The notes below the pieces were generated by a model. The model did no database searches. It was not told the DNA's origin and saw only the letters and a program-made list of their open reading frames with translations. Below, in pieces: positions 25,635 to 34,036 of a stretch of DNA of 64,000 nucleotides. The DNA comes from Acinetobacter sp. ANC 7912 (GTDB taxonomy: Bacteria; Pseudomonadota; Gammaproteobacteria; Pseudomonadales; Moraxellaceae): positions 1,550,001-1,614,000 of the forward strand of contig NZ_CP156795.1 in NCBI RefSeq assembly GCF_039862785.1, given 5' to 3'. The first letter of the stretch is position 1, and the number at the start of each line of letters is the position of its first letter. Both the position numbers and the translations under genes were made by a program.

Positions 25635-26732
25635 TTAAGCATTCGCTGAAGCAGGTTCAGCTGCAGGCAGCGCGCGTTTTTTGGCAAAACGGTAGCGGTT
25701 TTCAATCAAGGCATCAGACGCCAACAGGAAAAATAGCAATAAACCCTGGAAAATCCCGGTAATCGCGACTGGGAGTTGTAATTGCATTTGTGCCATTTCC
25801 CCGCCCAGGTAGATGAGAGCCATTAATGAACCTGAAAGGACGATTCCAATTGGATTTAAACGCCCTAGATAAGCCACAATAATCGCGGCATAACCATAAC
25901 CTGGTGACAGGTTTGGATTGAGCTGACCTATAGGACCTGCCACTTCGCATATGCCTGCAATCCCCGCCATCATTCCAGAAATGACCAGACTGAGCCAAAT
26001 CGCTTTGGAAGATGAAAAACCAGCATATTTAGCGGCTAAAGGTGCCTGCCCGCTGACTTCCAGTTTGAATGCTGTCAAGCTTTTACGCATGAACACCCAG
26101 AACAGAATCACAGCCACAATCGTAATAAAGATCGAAGTATTGACGCGTGTCCCTTCCACAATCATTGGCAACAGTGCACCATCACTAAACATTACGGTTT
26201 GCGGGAAATTCATGCCTTCAGGATCGCGCCATGGCCCATTGACCAGATACAGCAATACAAACAGCGCCACATAATTCATCATCAAGGTGGTTAGGGTTTC
26301 TTCAGCATTGAAATGGGTCTTTAACAAAGCAGGAATTGCACCCCATACGGCACCGCCAATGGCACCCATGACGATCATCAGCGGTAGAATCCACCAACCT
26401 GTTTGCTCATGAAATAGCAGTGCGATCCCACCACCAAAAATGGCACCCATGATCAGTTGGCCTTCTGCCCCGATATTGAATAACTTGGCACGGAATCCGA
26501 CGGCTAAACCCAGTGCAATCAGGATTAACGGTCCGGCTTTAACTGCCAGTTCGCTCCAGCCATAAGAGTTCATCAGCGGTTCAATAAAAAACACATACAT
26601 GGCTTGTGCCGGACTGATGCCCAGCATTAAAAATAAAATACTGCCTACGATCAGCATGGCGACTAAGGCAATGATGGGTGAAAGCCATTTCATCAGTTGT
26701 GATGGATGCTCACGCGGTTCGAGTAAATGCAT
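25635..26732 (-). CDS. BMP-type ABC transporter permease, larger subunit
   Basis: The 365-residue YufP/NupP-type permease has an N-terminal helix followed by the block FRAKLFNIGAEGQLIMGAI and a late EVSGQAPLAAKYAGFS coupling loop. It has about nine hydrophobic segments. Paired with the smaller permease it forms the channel. It lies 41 bp after the ATPase gene in the same operon. Confidence 0.9.
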   Translation of the reverse strand: MHLLEPREHPSQLMKWLSPIIALVAMLIVGSILFLMLGISPAQAMYVFFIEPLMNSYGWSELAVKAGPLILIALGLAVGFRAKLFNIGAEGQLIMGAIFGGGIALLFHEQTGWWILPLMIVMGAIGGAVWGAIPALLKTHFNAEETLTTLMMNYVALFVLLYLVNGPWRDPEGMNFPQTVMFSDGALLPMIVEGTRVNTSIFITIVAVILFWVFMRKSLTAFKLEVSGQAPLAAKYAGFSSSKAIWLSLVISGMMAGIAGICEVAGPIGQLNPNLSPGYGYAAIIVAYLGRLNPIGIVLSGSLMALIYLGGEMAQMQLQLPVAITGIFQGLLLFFLLASDALIENRYRFAKKRALPAAEPASANA

Positions 26733-26773
26733 GTGCTCATCCTCCCAAAAGTATTAACTGTTTGAATACGGTT

Positions 26774-28375
26774 TTAAGCATGAACACCTACCTCTTCTGT
26801 TGTTGTAGAGGTAGCTTCCTGCTGTTGAATACCGGACATGAGCAAGCCGATCTTTTCCGCATTGGTTTCTTGAGTCGGTACTGGTGCTGATAATTCCCCA
26901 TTGGAAAGTACACAAAGGCGATCGCTCATCTCAAACAGCTCTTCCAGTTCTTCAGAAATCACCAAAATACCAACCCCCTGACGAGATAGATCGATTAAGG
27001 TCTGGCGGATAAACATGGAAGCACCGACGTCCACGCCCCAGGTGGGCTGAGCCACAATCAGAAATTTTGGGTTTTGTAGAATTTCACGGCCAACAATAAA
27101 CTTTTGTAGGTTACCACCTGATAAAGATCGGGCTTCTGCTGAAGCACCACTGGCTTTTACGCCAAACTTTTCGATAATTTTTTCTGCAAAAGTCTGGATA
27201 TTCTGAAATTTAATCAGCCCCCATTGGGTAAACTTCTGGCGATAGGCCGTCAGCAGCGTATTTTGTGACAGAGTCATATTCGGTACGGCACCACGACCTA
27301 AACGTTCTTCTGGAACAAAGCCCAGTCCAACATCGCGGCGTTGACCAGCACTCAGTGCAGTAATGTCCTGCCGTTCCAGATACAGCATGCCGTTTTTGGT
27401 CAGTGCTTCACCTGAAAGCAAAGACAGCAGTTCAGCCTGTCCATTTCCTGAAATACCGGCAATGCCCATAATTTCGCCAGCCTGAACGCTGAGATTGATA
27501 TTTTTTAAAGAAACTCCAAAGGGGTCTTCGGACTCAAAGCTGAGGTTTGTCACTTCGAAGCAGGTTTCAGGCGTACCTTCATATTCTGCGCGTACATAAG
27601 TTGGTAAATCCCGACCAATCATCAGCCGAGCCAGTTCACTGGTGGATTTTTCTCGTGGATCTACATTGCCAGTCACGCATCCATTCCGCAAAATCGTTGC
27701 TTCATCACAGAGTTCCTGAATCTCATGCAACTTATGGCTGATATAGAGAATAGATACCCCTTGAGATGCCAGCAGGCGTAAGGTTTTAAATAATTGTCGT
27801 ACAGCCTGTGGGGTCAGCACTGAAGTGGGTTCATCCAGAATAATCAGCTCTGGATGTTGTAACAGGCAACGAATGATTTCGACACGCTGGCGTTCACCGA
27901 CAGATAAGGAATGTACTTCACGTCGTGGATCAACTGGTAAACCGTATTGTTCAGAAACGGCAATAATTTTCTTGCTGAGATCGGCTAAATCTGCTTTTTC
28001 GTCTAGCCCTAAGAGAATATTTTCAGCAACTGTCAGGGTCTCAAACAAAGAAAAATGCTGATAGACCATGCCGATACCCAGCTTCCTGGCGAAGGATGGG
28101 CTGTCGATTCTGACTTCTTTGCCATTCCAGAGAATCTGGCCCTGATCTGCTTTGACCGCACCATAGATGATTTTCATCAGGGTACTTTTGCCTGCACCAT
28201 TTTCACCTAAAATGGCGTGAATCTGTCCGGGATAAACAGTTAAATGAATCTGGTCATTTGCCTTAAGAGAATTATAACTTTTACAGATATTGATCAGTTC
28301 CAGACGTGGAATTTCTCGGCTTGAAACTGTATTCAGCTTGGGCGAATGCGCAGACAAATCTTGTGTTTGGTTCAT
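26774..28375 (-). CDS. BMP-type ABC transporter ATPase with two nucleotide-binding domains
   Basis: The 533-residue protein carries tandem ABC domains. The first (about 25-265) is complete: GENGAGKST Walker A, LSVGERQRVEI signature, LIILDEPTSVL Walker B. The second (about 280-510) has an altered Walker A (GISGNGQAE) but keeps a signature-like LSGGNLQKF; this asymmetry is normal for sugar and nucleoside importers of the YufO/RbsA type. It energises uptake of the ligand bound by the adjacent BMP protein. Confidence 0.93.
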   Translation of the reverse strand: MNQTQDLSAHSPKLNTVSSREIPRLELINICKSYNSLKANDQIHLTVYPGQIHAILGENGAGKSTLMKIIYGAVKADQGQILWNGKEVRIDSPSFARKLGIGMVYQHFSLFETLTVAENILLGLDEKADLADLSKKIIAVSEQYGLPVDPRREVHSLSVGERQRVEIIRCLLQHPELIILDEPTSVLTPQAVRQLFKTLRLLASQGVSILYISHKLHEIQELCDEATILRNGCVTGNVDPREKSTSELARLMIGRDLPTYVRAEYEGTPETCFEVTNLSFESEDPFGVSLKNINLSVQAGEIMGIAGISGNGQAELLSLLSGEALTKNGMLYLERQDITALSAGQRRDVGLGFVPEERLGRGAVPNMTLSQNTLLTAYRQKFTQWGLIKFQNIQTFAEKIIEKFGVKASGASAEARSLSGGNLQKFIVGREILQNPKFLIVAQPTWGVDVGASMFIRQTLIDLSRQGVGILVISEELEELFEMSDRLCVLSNGELSAPVPTQETNAEKIGLLMSGIQQQEATSTTTEEVGVHA

Positions 28376-28481
28376 TGTCAGTGCCCTGTTTTATGTGGCT
28401 GGATGACTCATCTGACTTTCGTTCAAGAACAGATGAATCACCAAGCCTGTTTTTAGATCAAAGTGCTGCTTATTGTTGTCA

Positions 28482-29573
28482 TTATTTTGGTAATGCGCCT
28501 TCTACACCTTTCACGTAGTAGTTCATTTTTCCTAAGGTTGCATCATCCAGTGTTTTGCCTTTAGCCACTAACAGTGAGCCATCCTGTTTGTAAATTGGTC
28601 CGCTAAATGGATGAAGGGTGCCTTTTAGAAGCGCGTCACGTGCAGCCAAGGCTTTTTTCTTCTCATCCGCAGTGACCATTGGACCAAAGTTTTCGATATC
28701 CACTGCTTTTTGTTTTACGCCATACCATAAAGCACTTGGTTTCCAGGTTTTATTGCTGACTTGCGTCATCACTGGGGTATAGATTTTTTCCCAGTGTAGT
28801 ACTGAAGCTGCCAGATGCGCTTTAGGACCAAACTTGCTCATGTCTGAGTCCCAGCCAAAAGCGTAAACACCTTTCTGTTCAGCGGCTTGAACCACGGCTG
28901 GAGAGTCAGTGTTTTGCATCAGCACATCTGCACCTTGTGCAATTAAAGCTAAAGCTGCATCACGTTCTTTACCGGGGTTGAACCAAGAATTTACCCAGAT
29001 CACTTTGGTTTTTACTTTTGGATTGACGCTTTGTGCACCCAGGGTATAGGCATTGATGTTACGCACCACTTCTGGGATCGGGAATGACGCTACAACGCCG
29101 AGTGTATTGTTTTTGGTTTTCTGGCCTGCGACTACACCGAGCATATAGGCACCCTCATAAGTACGTACGTCATAGACGCCTAGGTTTTTACCTTGCTTAT
29201 AACCTGTCGCATGCATAAAGACGGTATTCGGGAACTGCTTGGAGACTTTCTCCATCGCATTCATATAACCAAATGAAGTCGCAAAAACCACTTTATTGCC
29301 CTGCTGTGCCAGGTTACGGATCACACGTTCTGCATCGGCAGTTTCAGGCACATTCTCGATATAGGAAGTTTTATATTTGCCGGCCAGTGCTTTCTCAGCC
29401 TTGATTCGGCCCTGATCATGTGAATAGGTCCAGCCATGGTCGCTGGTCGGTCCGATATAAACAAATGCGGCTTTATCCTGTGCATGTGTCATTGAAGCAG
29501 CCATCAGGCCACCCGCAAACAGCATCCCCATGAGTGTTTTGAATCCGGTTTTAAAGGTCTTTTTTTCTTTCAT
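28482..29573 (-). CDS. BMP-family (Med/BmpA) substrate-binding protein
   Basis: The 363-residue periplasmic binding protein has an N-terminal signal peptide (about residues 1-31, cleavage after MTHA). The body has BMP blocks: AAFVYIGPTSDHGWTYSHDQGR, VFATSFGYMNAMEKVSKQFP, YMLGVVAGQKTKNNTLGVVASFP and GADVLMQNTDSPAVVQAA, then GVYAFGWDSDM. Such proteins bind nucleosides or purine bases. It heads the transporter operon 107 bp before the ATPase gene. The neighbouring deaminases point to a purine or similar ring as ligand. Confidence 0.9.
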   Translation of the reverse strand: MKEKKTFKTGFKTLMGMLFAGGLMAASMTHAQDKAAFVYIGPTSDHGWTYSHDQGRIKAEKALAGKYKTSYIENVPETADAERVIRNLAQQGNKVVFATSFGYMNAMEKVSKQFPNTVFMHATGYKQGKNLGVYDVRTYEGAYMLGVVAGQKTKNNTLGVVASFPIPEVVRNINAYTLGAQSVNPKVKTKVIWVNSWFNPGKERDAALALIAQGADVLMQNTDSPAVVQAAEQKGVYAFGWDSDMSKFGPKAHLAASVLHWEKIYTPVMTQVSNKTWKPSALWYGVKQKAVDIENFGPMVTADEKKKALAARDALLKGTLHPFSGPIYKQDGSLLVAKGKTLDDATLGKMNYYVKGVEGALPK

Positions 29574-29859
29574 TCTCTTCCGCTCTTGTTGTACGTGTGC
29601 TCTTGCACATTCATTAAAAACTTGGCTCAGATGAGTTCAGTCGGTTCTATTTATAATTAGCAATAACTATTCCAACTTGTTTAAAAAACCATGGATTTAA
29701 TTTATTCCTTTTAAATAAAAGCTCATCTTTAGTGTTTTTAAATTTATAAACAGAGATTATTTTTTATATTGAATAAATGTGTTTTAAATAAGTGCATTTT
29801 TAATATTTTCTGCAATTAAATTGGGCGTTTATATTTAAAATTATTACGTTATAAAATAA
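29574..29859. other. AT-rich intergenic region
   Basis: This is the upstream region of the BMP operon and is strongly AT-rich. A short GTGTGC/GCACAT hairpin lies near 29596-29610. I found no -24/-12 promoter or convincing operator, and no gene. Confidence 0.5.
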
Positions 29860-29886
29860 AAAATCCCATTATAAAAATGGGATTTT
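29850..29886 (-). terminator. Intrinsic terminator after the CDA-type deaminase gene
   Basis: Arms AAAATCCCAT/ATGGGATTTT with a 7-nt loop. On the minus strand it continues TTTATTTTAT, 16 bp after the stop codon. Confidence 0.8.
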
Positions 29887-29901
29887 AGTTTAAATAAATA
29901 T

Positions 29902-30387
29902 TTATCGGTTTTGCCAGAACTGCTGTTGCAAGCTGACAGTTTCCGCTTCAATTTCTGGCACTGGACCAATCAGATCAATGTCCTTTTGTCCATGACTAAA
30001 CACATATTCCGAGCTGACACTCATGGTCGGGTTTTCCTGATGATTGCCGGTACATTCCAGCAGTCGTTCTTCCGACATGCCATACACCACACGGCCAATA
30101 TTGGCCCAATAAATGGTTCCTGCACACATGCAGCAAGGTTCTACAGCGGTATATAGCGTACATTGCCATAAATAATCCGCGGGATAATTGGTCGCTGCGA
30201 TACGGGCCAAAGTTGATTCGGCATGATTGACCGTATCGATATTGCACTGGGTCAACAGTACCGTTTCATGATCTGGCGCGACCAGTACAGCTCCAAAAGG
30301 ATGATGCCCTAGCTCGGTCGCACGACGTCCAACCTCATTGGAGAGTTTCAAAAATTTTAATATCTGTTCCTGATTCGGACGGCTCAT
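29902..30387 (-). CDS. CDA-fold nucleobase/nucleoside deaminase
   Basis: The 161-residue enzyme of the cytidine-deaminase superfamily has the zinc-binding HAE (VNHAESTLARIAAT) and PCxxC (VEPCCMCAGTIYW) motifs. The PFGAVLV and GTIYWANIGRVVYG stretches resemble small guanine deaminases more than tRNA adenosine deaminases. In this island it probably deaminates a purine or a modified base imported by the BMP transporter. It is transcribed in the same direction as the Rieske gene upstream, 109 bp away. Exact substrate uncertain. Confidence 0.82.
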   Translation of the reverse strand: MSRPNQEQILKFLKLSNEVGRRATELGHHPFGAVLVAPDHETVLLTQCNIDTVNHAESTLARIAATNYPADYLWQCTLYTAVEPCCMCAGTIYWANIGRVVYGMSEERLLECTGNHQENPTMSVSSEYVFSHGQKDIDLIGPVPEIEAETVSLQQQFWQNR

Positions 30388-30496
30388 TTAATCATTCCAT
30401 AATTTATTTTAAATAAAATCATATTTAAAATATAAGCTGCACTTAAAATATATTATTTAAATACAGCTTATATTAAATCCAAATTAATCTCTCATA

Positions 30497-31552
30497 TTAA
30501 ACAACATAGCGTTTACTTAATCCCATTTCAGCTAATATACGTCGATAAGTAGTCGATGAACGGTCGGCTTCAAAATGCGCTTCCATTGAAATATCCAGCG
30601 GAAGTTCTTCTGGTTTTTGGCTTTCTACCATTTCCTGATCTTCAGCAAAGATTTGCGCGTTGAAATCGTAAACTGCCTGTAAATCGCCTGTCGTATCAAA
30701 ATTACGGGTCAGTGGTACAAACAGTCGGGTTTTATTATGTGAGACCGGACAGCACGCATTCAGGATTTTAAGGATGCCATCATTAGGGAAATGCACGGTT
30801 AATGTTGCTGAAAATGGCGGATAGACATCAAACACACGTTTCCATAAAAAACCTTCTGGTGCCAGATGTTGCAAGCCATGCGGGTAGTTGCTGACATTGC
30901 TAACATATTCAGTATGCAGGCCATATGGTGTACGTTCGGTACTGTATTTTGGCACCACCGGATTGTCACGATCAGCAAAGGCATTGTGATGCACAAAGGC
31001 AAAATGTGCGACATCGATAAAGCCTTCTAATTGACGACCGCTGGAACCACCAATATCTACAAACGGTGGCAGGATAGATTGATGTTCTGTTGTATCCCAG
31101 GTTTCTAGCACCGGGAAATTCGCTGTGCTTTCATCACGATTAAACAGGCTAGTCCACACCAGACCGTATTTTTCGACCACTGGGAATTTGGTCAGTGAAA
31201 AACGGTCAGAAATTTTGGTCAGCTCAGGTTGTGCCGGAATTTTGACGCATTTCCCGTGCTCATTATATTCGAGGCCATGATATGGACAGACGATACTTTC
31301 TCCAGAAACCCATCCCTTACTCAGTGGGACCCCGCGGTGCGGACAGATATCACGGACTAGATGAATTGCACCGCTTTCAGTTTTATAGATTGCCAGTTTG
31401 ACATCCAGCAACGTGACTTGCTGCGGTTTTTCGGTGACGTCCTGAATACGTGCAACCGGATACCAATGATGCGCCAGAATCTCCCAATCCTGATCGTCAA
31501 ACTGGCTGTAGCATGGTTTGCTAAATACATTGATCATTGGAATAGCGTTCAT
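30497..31552 (-). CDS. Rieske non-heme iron oxygenase (alpha-subunit only type), copy 1
   Basis: The 351-residue oxygenase has a Rieske 2Fe-2S centre (CPHRGVPLSKGW and CPYHGLEYNEHG) and a C-terminal catalytic domain with the 2-His motif in EGFIDVAHFAFVHHNAF. Size and architecture resemble single-component-alpha N-demethylases and ring hydroxylases such as the methylxanthine demethylases, and HpxD-like enzymes that act on hypoxanthine. It needs a reductase, and none is encoded in the window. It is divergent from the LysR gene. A role in purine or related ring oxidation is inferred from context. Confidence 0.85.
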   Translation of the reverse strand: MNAIPMINVFSKPCYSQFDDQDWEILAHHWYPVARIQDVTEKPQQVTLLDVKLAIYKTESGAIHLVRDICPHRGVPLSKGWVSGESIVCPYHGLEYNEHGKCVKIPAQPELTKISDRFSLTKFPVVEKYGLVWTSLFNRDESTANFPVLETWDTTEHQSILPPFVDIGGSSGRQLEGFIDVAHFAFVHHNAFADRDNPVVPKYSTERTPYGLHTEYVSNVSNYPHGLQHLAPEGFLWKRVFDVYPPFSATLTVHFPNDGILKILNACCPVSHNKTRLFVPLTRNFDTTGDLQAVYDFNAQIFAEDQEMVESQKPEELPLDISMEAHFEADRSSTTYRRILAEMGLSKRYVV

Positions 31553-31670
31553 ATCAAACCTTTTTTCTGCAAAATTCTGAATCGTTTTAATGTCTTGGAA
31601 CGTGGCCGAGTTCAGTTAACGTCCCACTTATTTATGATTGAAATTACTGGTTTTTTTGATATTTCGTCTA

Positions 31671-31698
31671 TTAGAATGTTTCGTATAAATCATTCTAA
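31671..31698. promoter_or_regulatory. Candidate LysR operator
   Basis: A perfect inverted repeat, TTAGAATG-N12-CATTCTAA, lies in the divergent region between Rieske gene 1 and lysR. A further TTAGAAC half-site follows at about 31701. Length and symmetry suit a LysR-type dimer site. Confidence 0.5.
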
Positions 31699-31753
31699 AA
31701 ATTAGAACATAAGACTGAAATACCTGATTTTATTGGGTTCTAGTTCCCGGCCT

Positions 31754-31769
31754 TGGCATAAAACTCGCA
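31754..31769 (+). promoter_or_regulatory. Possible -24/-12 element before the LysR gene
   Basis: TGGCATAAAACTCGCA has GG and GC at the 10-bp spacing of sigma-54 promoters, with two off-consensus bases. It sits 41 bp before the TTG start. It may be chance. Confidence 0.3.
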
Positions 31770-31809
31770 TAAAGCTGTTTATCGAATTTTAAATACAGGT
31801 AGATCTGGC

Positions 31810-32754
31810 TTGAGTAAATTGTTGAATACTCCTTTCTCACGTTTTTCCGAATACTTTATTGCGGTAGCGAAAAGCGGAAGTTTGCGTAAGGCTGCGGATC
31901 AGCTGTTTATCTCGGTATCTGCAGTACATCGTCAAATTGCCCTTGCTGAAGAAGAACTGGGTATCGATCTGTTTGAGCGCTTACCGAATGGGCTGAAACT
32001 GACTTTGGCGGGTGAAATGCTGTATGCCGATATTCTGAAATGGCAAAAGGAATTCCAGCAGACCTGTATTCGCTTTGATGAAATTCAGGGGCTAAAACGT
32101 GGCAGTATCGAATTCGGGCTGATTGCTGCTTTGAGTGAGGGTTTTGTCATGCAGTCGCTGCAGCATATGTATGAACAGTATCCCTGGATCAATTTCAATA
32201 TTAGAGTGGCTGACAGTGAAGTGGTTGCCCGCAAAATAATGGATGCTGAACTGGATTTTGGACTCATTATGAATCCCAAAGCCCATCATCAGCTTGAAGT
32301 CTTACATTTCCTTGAATTGCCATTGGGTTTTGTCATGTCCAAACAACATCCACTGGCAGAGGCTGAAAAGATTTATTTTTCGGATACGTTAAATGACAAC
32401 CACTTTATTCCCTCAGAACCGCTAATTGTGCATGACTATGTACAGGCGATTTATAAACACCACAAATTTATACCTGCACGGAAAACGGAATCGAATGATA
32501 TTCGTTTAATGAACAGTATGATCAAGGCCAATACCGGGATTGGCATCTTAAGTTATCTGGATGTCTATCCCGAGCTGCAACGTGATGAACTGATTTTTAA
32601 ACCCATTACCGAAAAAGGTGTACGCCCTTTGACTATCGCACTTTGCGTGGCACCGAAACGCCAAATTTCCCGTGCGTCACAACTGATGATTAAACACATT
32701 ATTGAGCAGATGGAACACCTTAAAAATCAGCTCTCTCAGGAATTGGAGGGATAA
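31810..32754 (+). CDS. LysR-family regulator of the Rieske/purine island
   Basis: The 314-residue regulator has an N-terminal winged helix-turn-helix (FSEYFIAVAKSGSLRKAADQLFISVSAVHRQIALAEEELG, about residues 11-50) and a periplasmic-binding-like effector domain. The start is TTG; it fits the family start better than any internal ATG. It lies between two Rieske genes, divergent from the first and in line with the second. It probably controls both in response to a pathway metabolite. Confidence 0.9.
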   Translation: MSKLLNTPFSRFSEYFIAVAKSGSLRKAADQLFISVSAVHRQIALAEEELGIDLFERLPNGLKLTLAGEMLYADILKWQKEFQQTCIRFDEIQGLKRGSIEFGLIAALSEGFVMQSLQHMYEQYPWINFNIRVADSEVVARKIMDAELDFGLIMNPKAHHQLEVLHFLELPLGFVMSKQHPLAEAEKIYFSDTLNDNHFIPSEPLIVHDYVQAIYKHHKFIPARKTESNDIRLMNSMIKANTGIGILSYLDVYPELQRDELIFKPITEKGVRPLTIALCVAPKRQISRASQLMIKHIIEQMEHLKNQLSQELEG

Positions 32755-32786
32755 ATAATGGCTTAGATCGTCTAAACCTCAGGTTT

Positions 32787-32805
32787 AAGCGAAAACACGC
32801 TTTTT
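32787..32805 (+). terminator. Intrinsic terminator after lysR
   Basis: Arms AAGCG/CGCTT with a 6-nt loop and a TTTG tail. Just before it lies a TAAACCT-C-AGGTTTA palindrome. It separates lysR from Rieske gene 2. Confidence 0.55.
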
Positions 32806-32918
32806 GTTAGGCATGTCGTTTAGCTGTTCTAATTTTCTTAATGCGTTGTCCAGATTTCTCTAATTTCAGTGAATGGGTCCTTGTTCTATAGTCATGAAAA
32901 GCAGACGAATTTGAGGCC

Positions 32919-33974
32919 ATGATGAATAGCAAAACGATCCTCACCCATAATCCAGACTTGCCAGTTCATATGACATTTTCTGAACATGACTGGCACTTGT
33001 TGGCAAAATACTGGTATCCAGTCGCACTGGCACGTGAAGTCACAGAGCAGCCGATGGGCACAATGCTTTTGGATATGCCCTTGGTGATTTATAAAATGGG
33101 TGATGAAGTGATTGTTGCCAAAGATGCCTGTCCGCATCGTGGGGTAGCGTTAAGTTTAGGCAAAAATGACGGCCAAGGTGTGGTCTGTCCCTATCATGGT
33201 TTGCGCTTCGGTGCTGAAGGTAAATGCAACCGTATTCCTGCCCATCCCGATCAAAAGATCTCTGATCGATTCCATCTAAAAACCTATGCCTCAGTAGAAA
33301 AATATGGCCTGATCTGGTGTTCTCTACTGGCGGATAAAAATGCGGAACCGAATATTCCGTATATGCCTTATTGGGAAGATCCTGATTATCAGCAACTGGT
33401 CTGCCCAATCGTGGACATTAAATGCTTTGCGGGACGTCAACTAGAAGGTTTTATTGATGTCGCGCATTTCGCCTGGGTCCATCCAGATACCTTTGGTGAT
33501 CCCGATAATGCTGAAGTGCCTGATTATAAAACCTATGAAACGGATTATGGTTTTGCAGCAGATTATCTAAGTACTGTTGGACGTTACCCGATTGGACTGG
33601 ATCAACGGGGAGCAGAAAATTTTAAATGGTTACGACATTTTGAAATAAGTGTACCATTTACGGCAACACTCACCATTCATTTCCCGGAAGATGCCAAACA
33701 AGTGATTATGAATGCGGCTTCACCGATGACAGCGCGTACCACTCGCCTGTTTGCCCCCATCTGTCGGAACTATGACAAAGATCTGCCAGTTGAAGATGCG
33801 TATGACTTTAACCTGAAAATCTTTGAAGAAGACCGTATGATTGTGGAGAACCAGAAACCAGAATATTTGCCTTTGGACTTGTCTTTGGAAGCCCATTTCC
33901 CTGCCGACCGTAGCTCCAGCATGTACCGGAAATTATTACGTAAGCATGGTTTTAGTCCATTATTTGCAGCCTGA
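32919..33974 (+). CDS. Rieske non-heme iron oxygenase, copy 2
   Basis: This protein is 351 residues, the same length as copy 1 and clearly related. It has the Rieske motifs CPHRGVALSLGK and CPYHGLRFGAEG, and the catalytic EGFIDVAHFAWVHPDTF. The C-terminal halves share FEEDRMIVENQKPEYLPLDLSLEAHFPADRSS-type sequence with copy 1. Two such enzymes flanking one LysR gene suggest two successive oxidations of one ring system or two related substrates. Two ATG codons are adjacent at the start; the first is used here. Confidence 0.85.
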   Translation: MMNSKTILTHNPDLPVHMTFSEHDWHLLAKYWYPVALAREVTEQPMGTMLLDMPLVIYKMGDEVIVAKDACPHRGVALSLGKNDGQGVVCPYHGLRFGAEGKCNRIPAHPDQKISDRFHLKTYASVEKYGLIWCSLLADKNAEPNIPYMPYWEDPDYQQLVCPIVDIKCFAGRQLEGFIDVAHFAWVHPDTFGDPDNAEVPDYKTYETDYGFAADYLSTVGRYPIGLDQRGAENFKWLRHFEISVPFTATLTIHFPEDAKQVIMNAASPMTARTTRLFAPICRNYDKDLPVEDAYDFNLKIFEEDRMIVENQKPEYLPLDLSLEAHFPADRSSSMYRKLLRKHGFSPLFAA

Positions 33975-33994
33975 TTTAAGTATTTTCTAAAAGA

Positions 33995-34024
33995 AAGCCC
34001 CAGAACTTATGCTGGGGCTTTTTA
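33995..34024. terminator. Bidirectional intrinsic terminator
   Basis: Arms AAGCCCCAG/CTGGGGCTT with an 8-nt loop, A-rich on one side and TTTAT on the other. It lies between the convergent Rieske and hydrolase genes. Confidence 0.85.
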
Positions 34025-34036
34025 TCTTTCAAGAAA

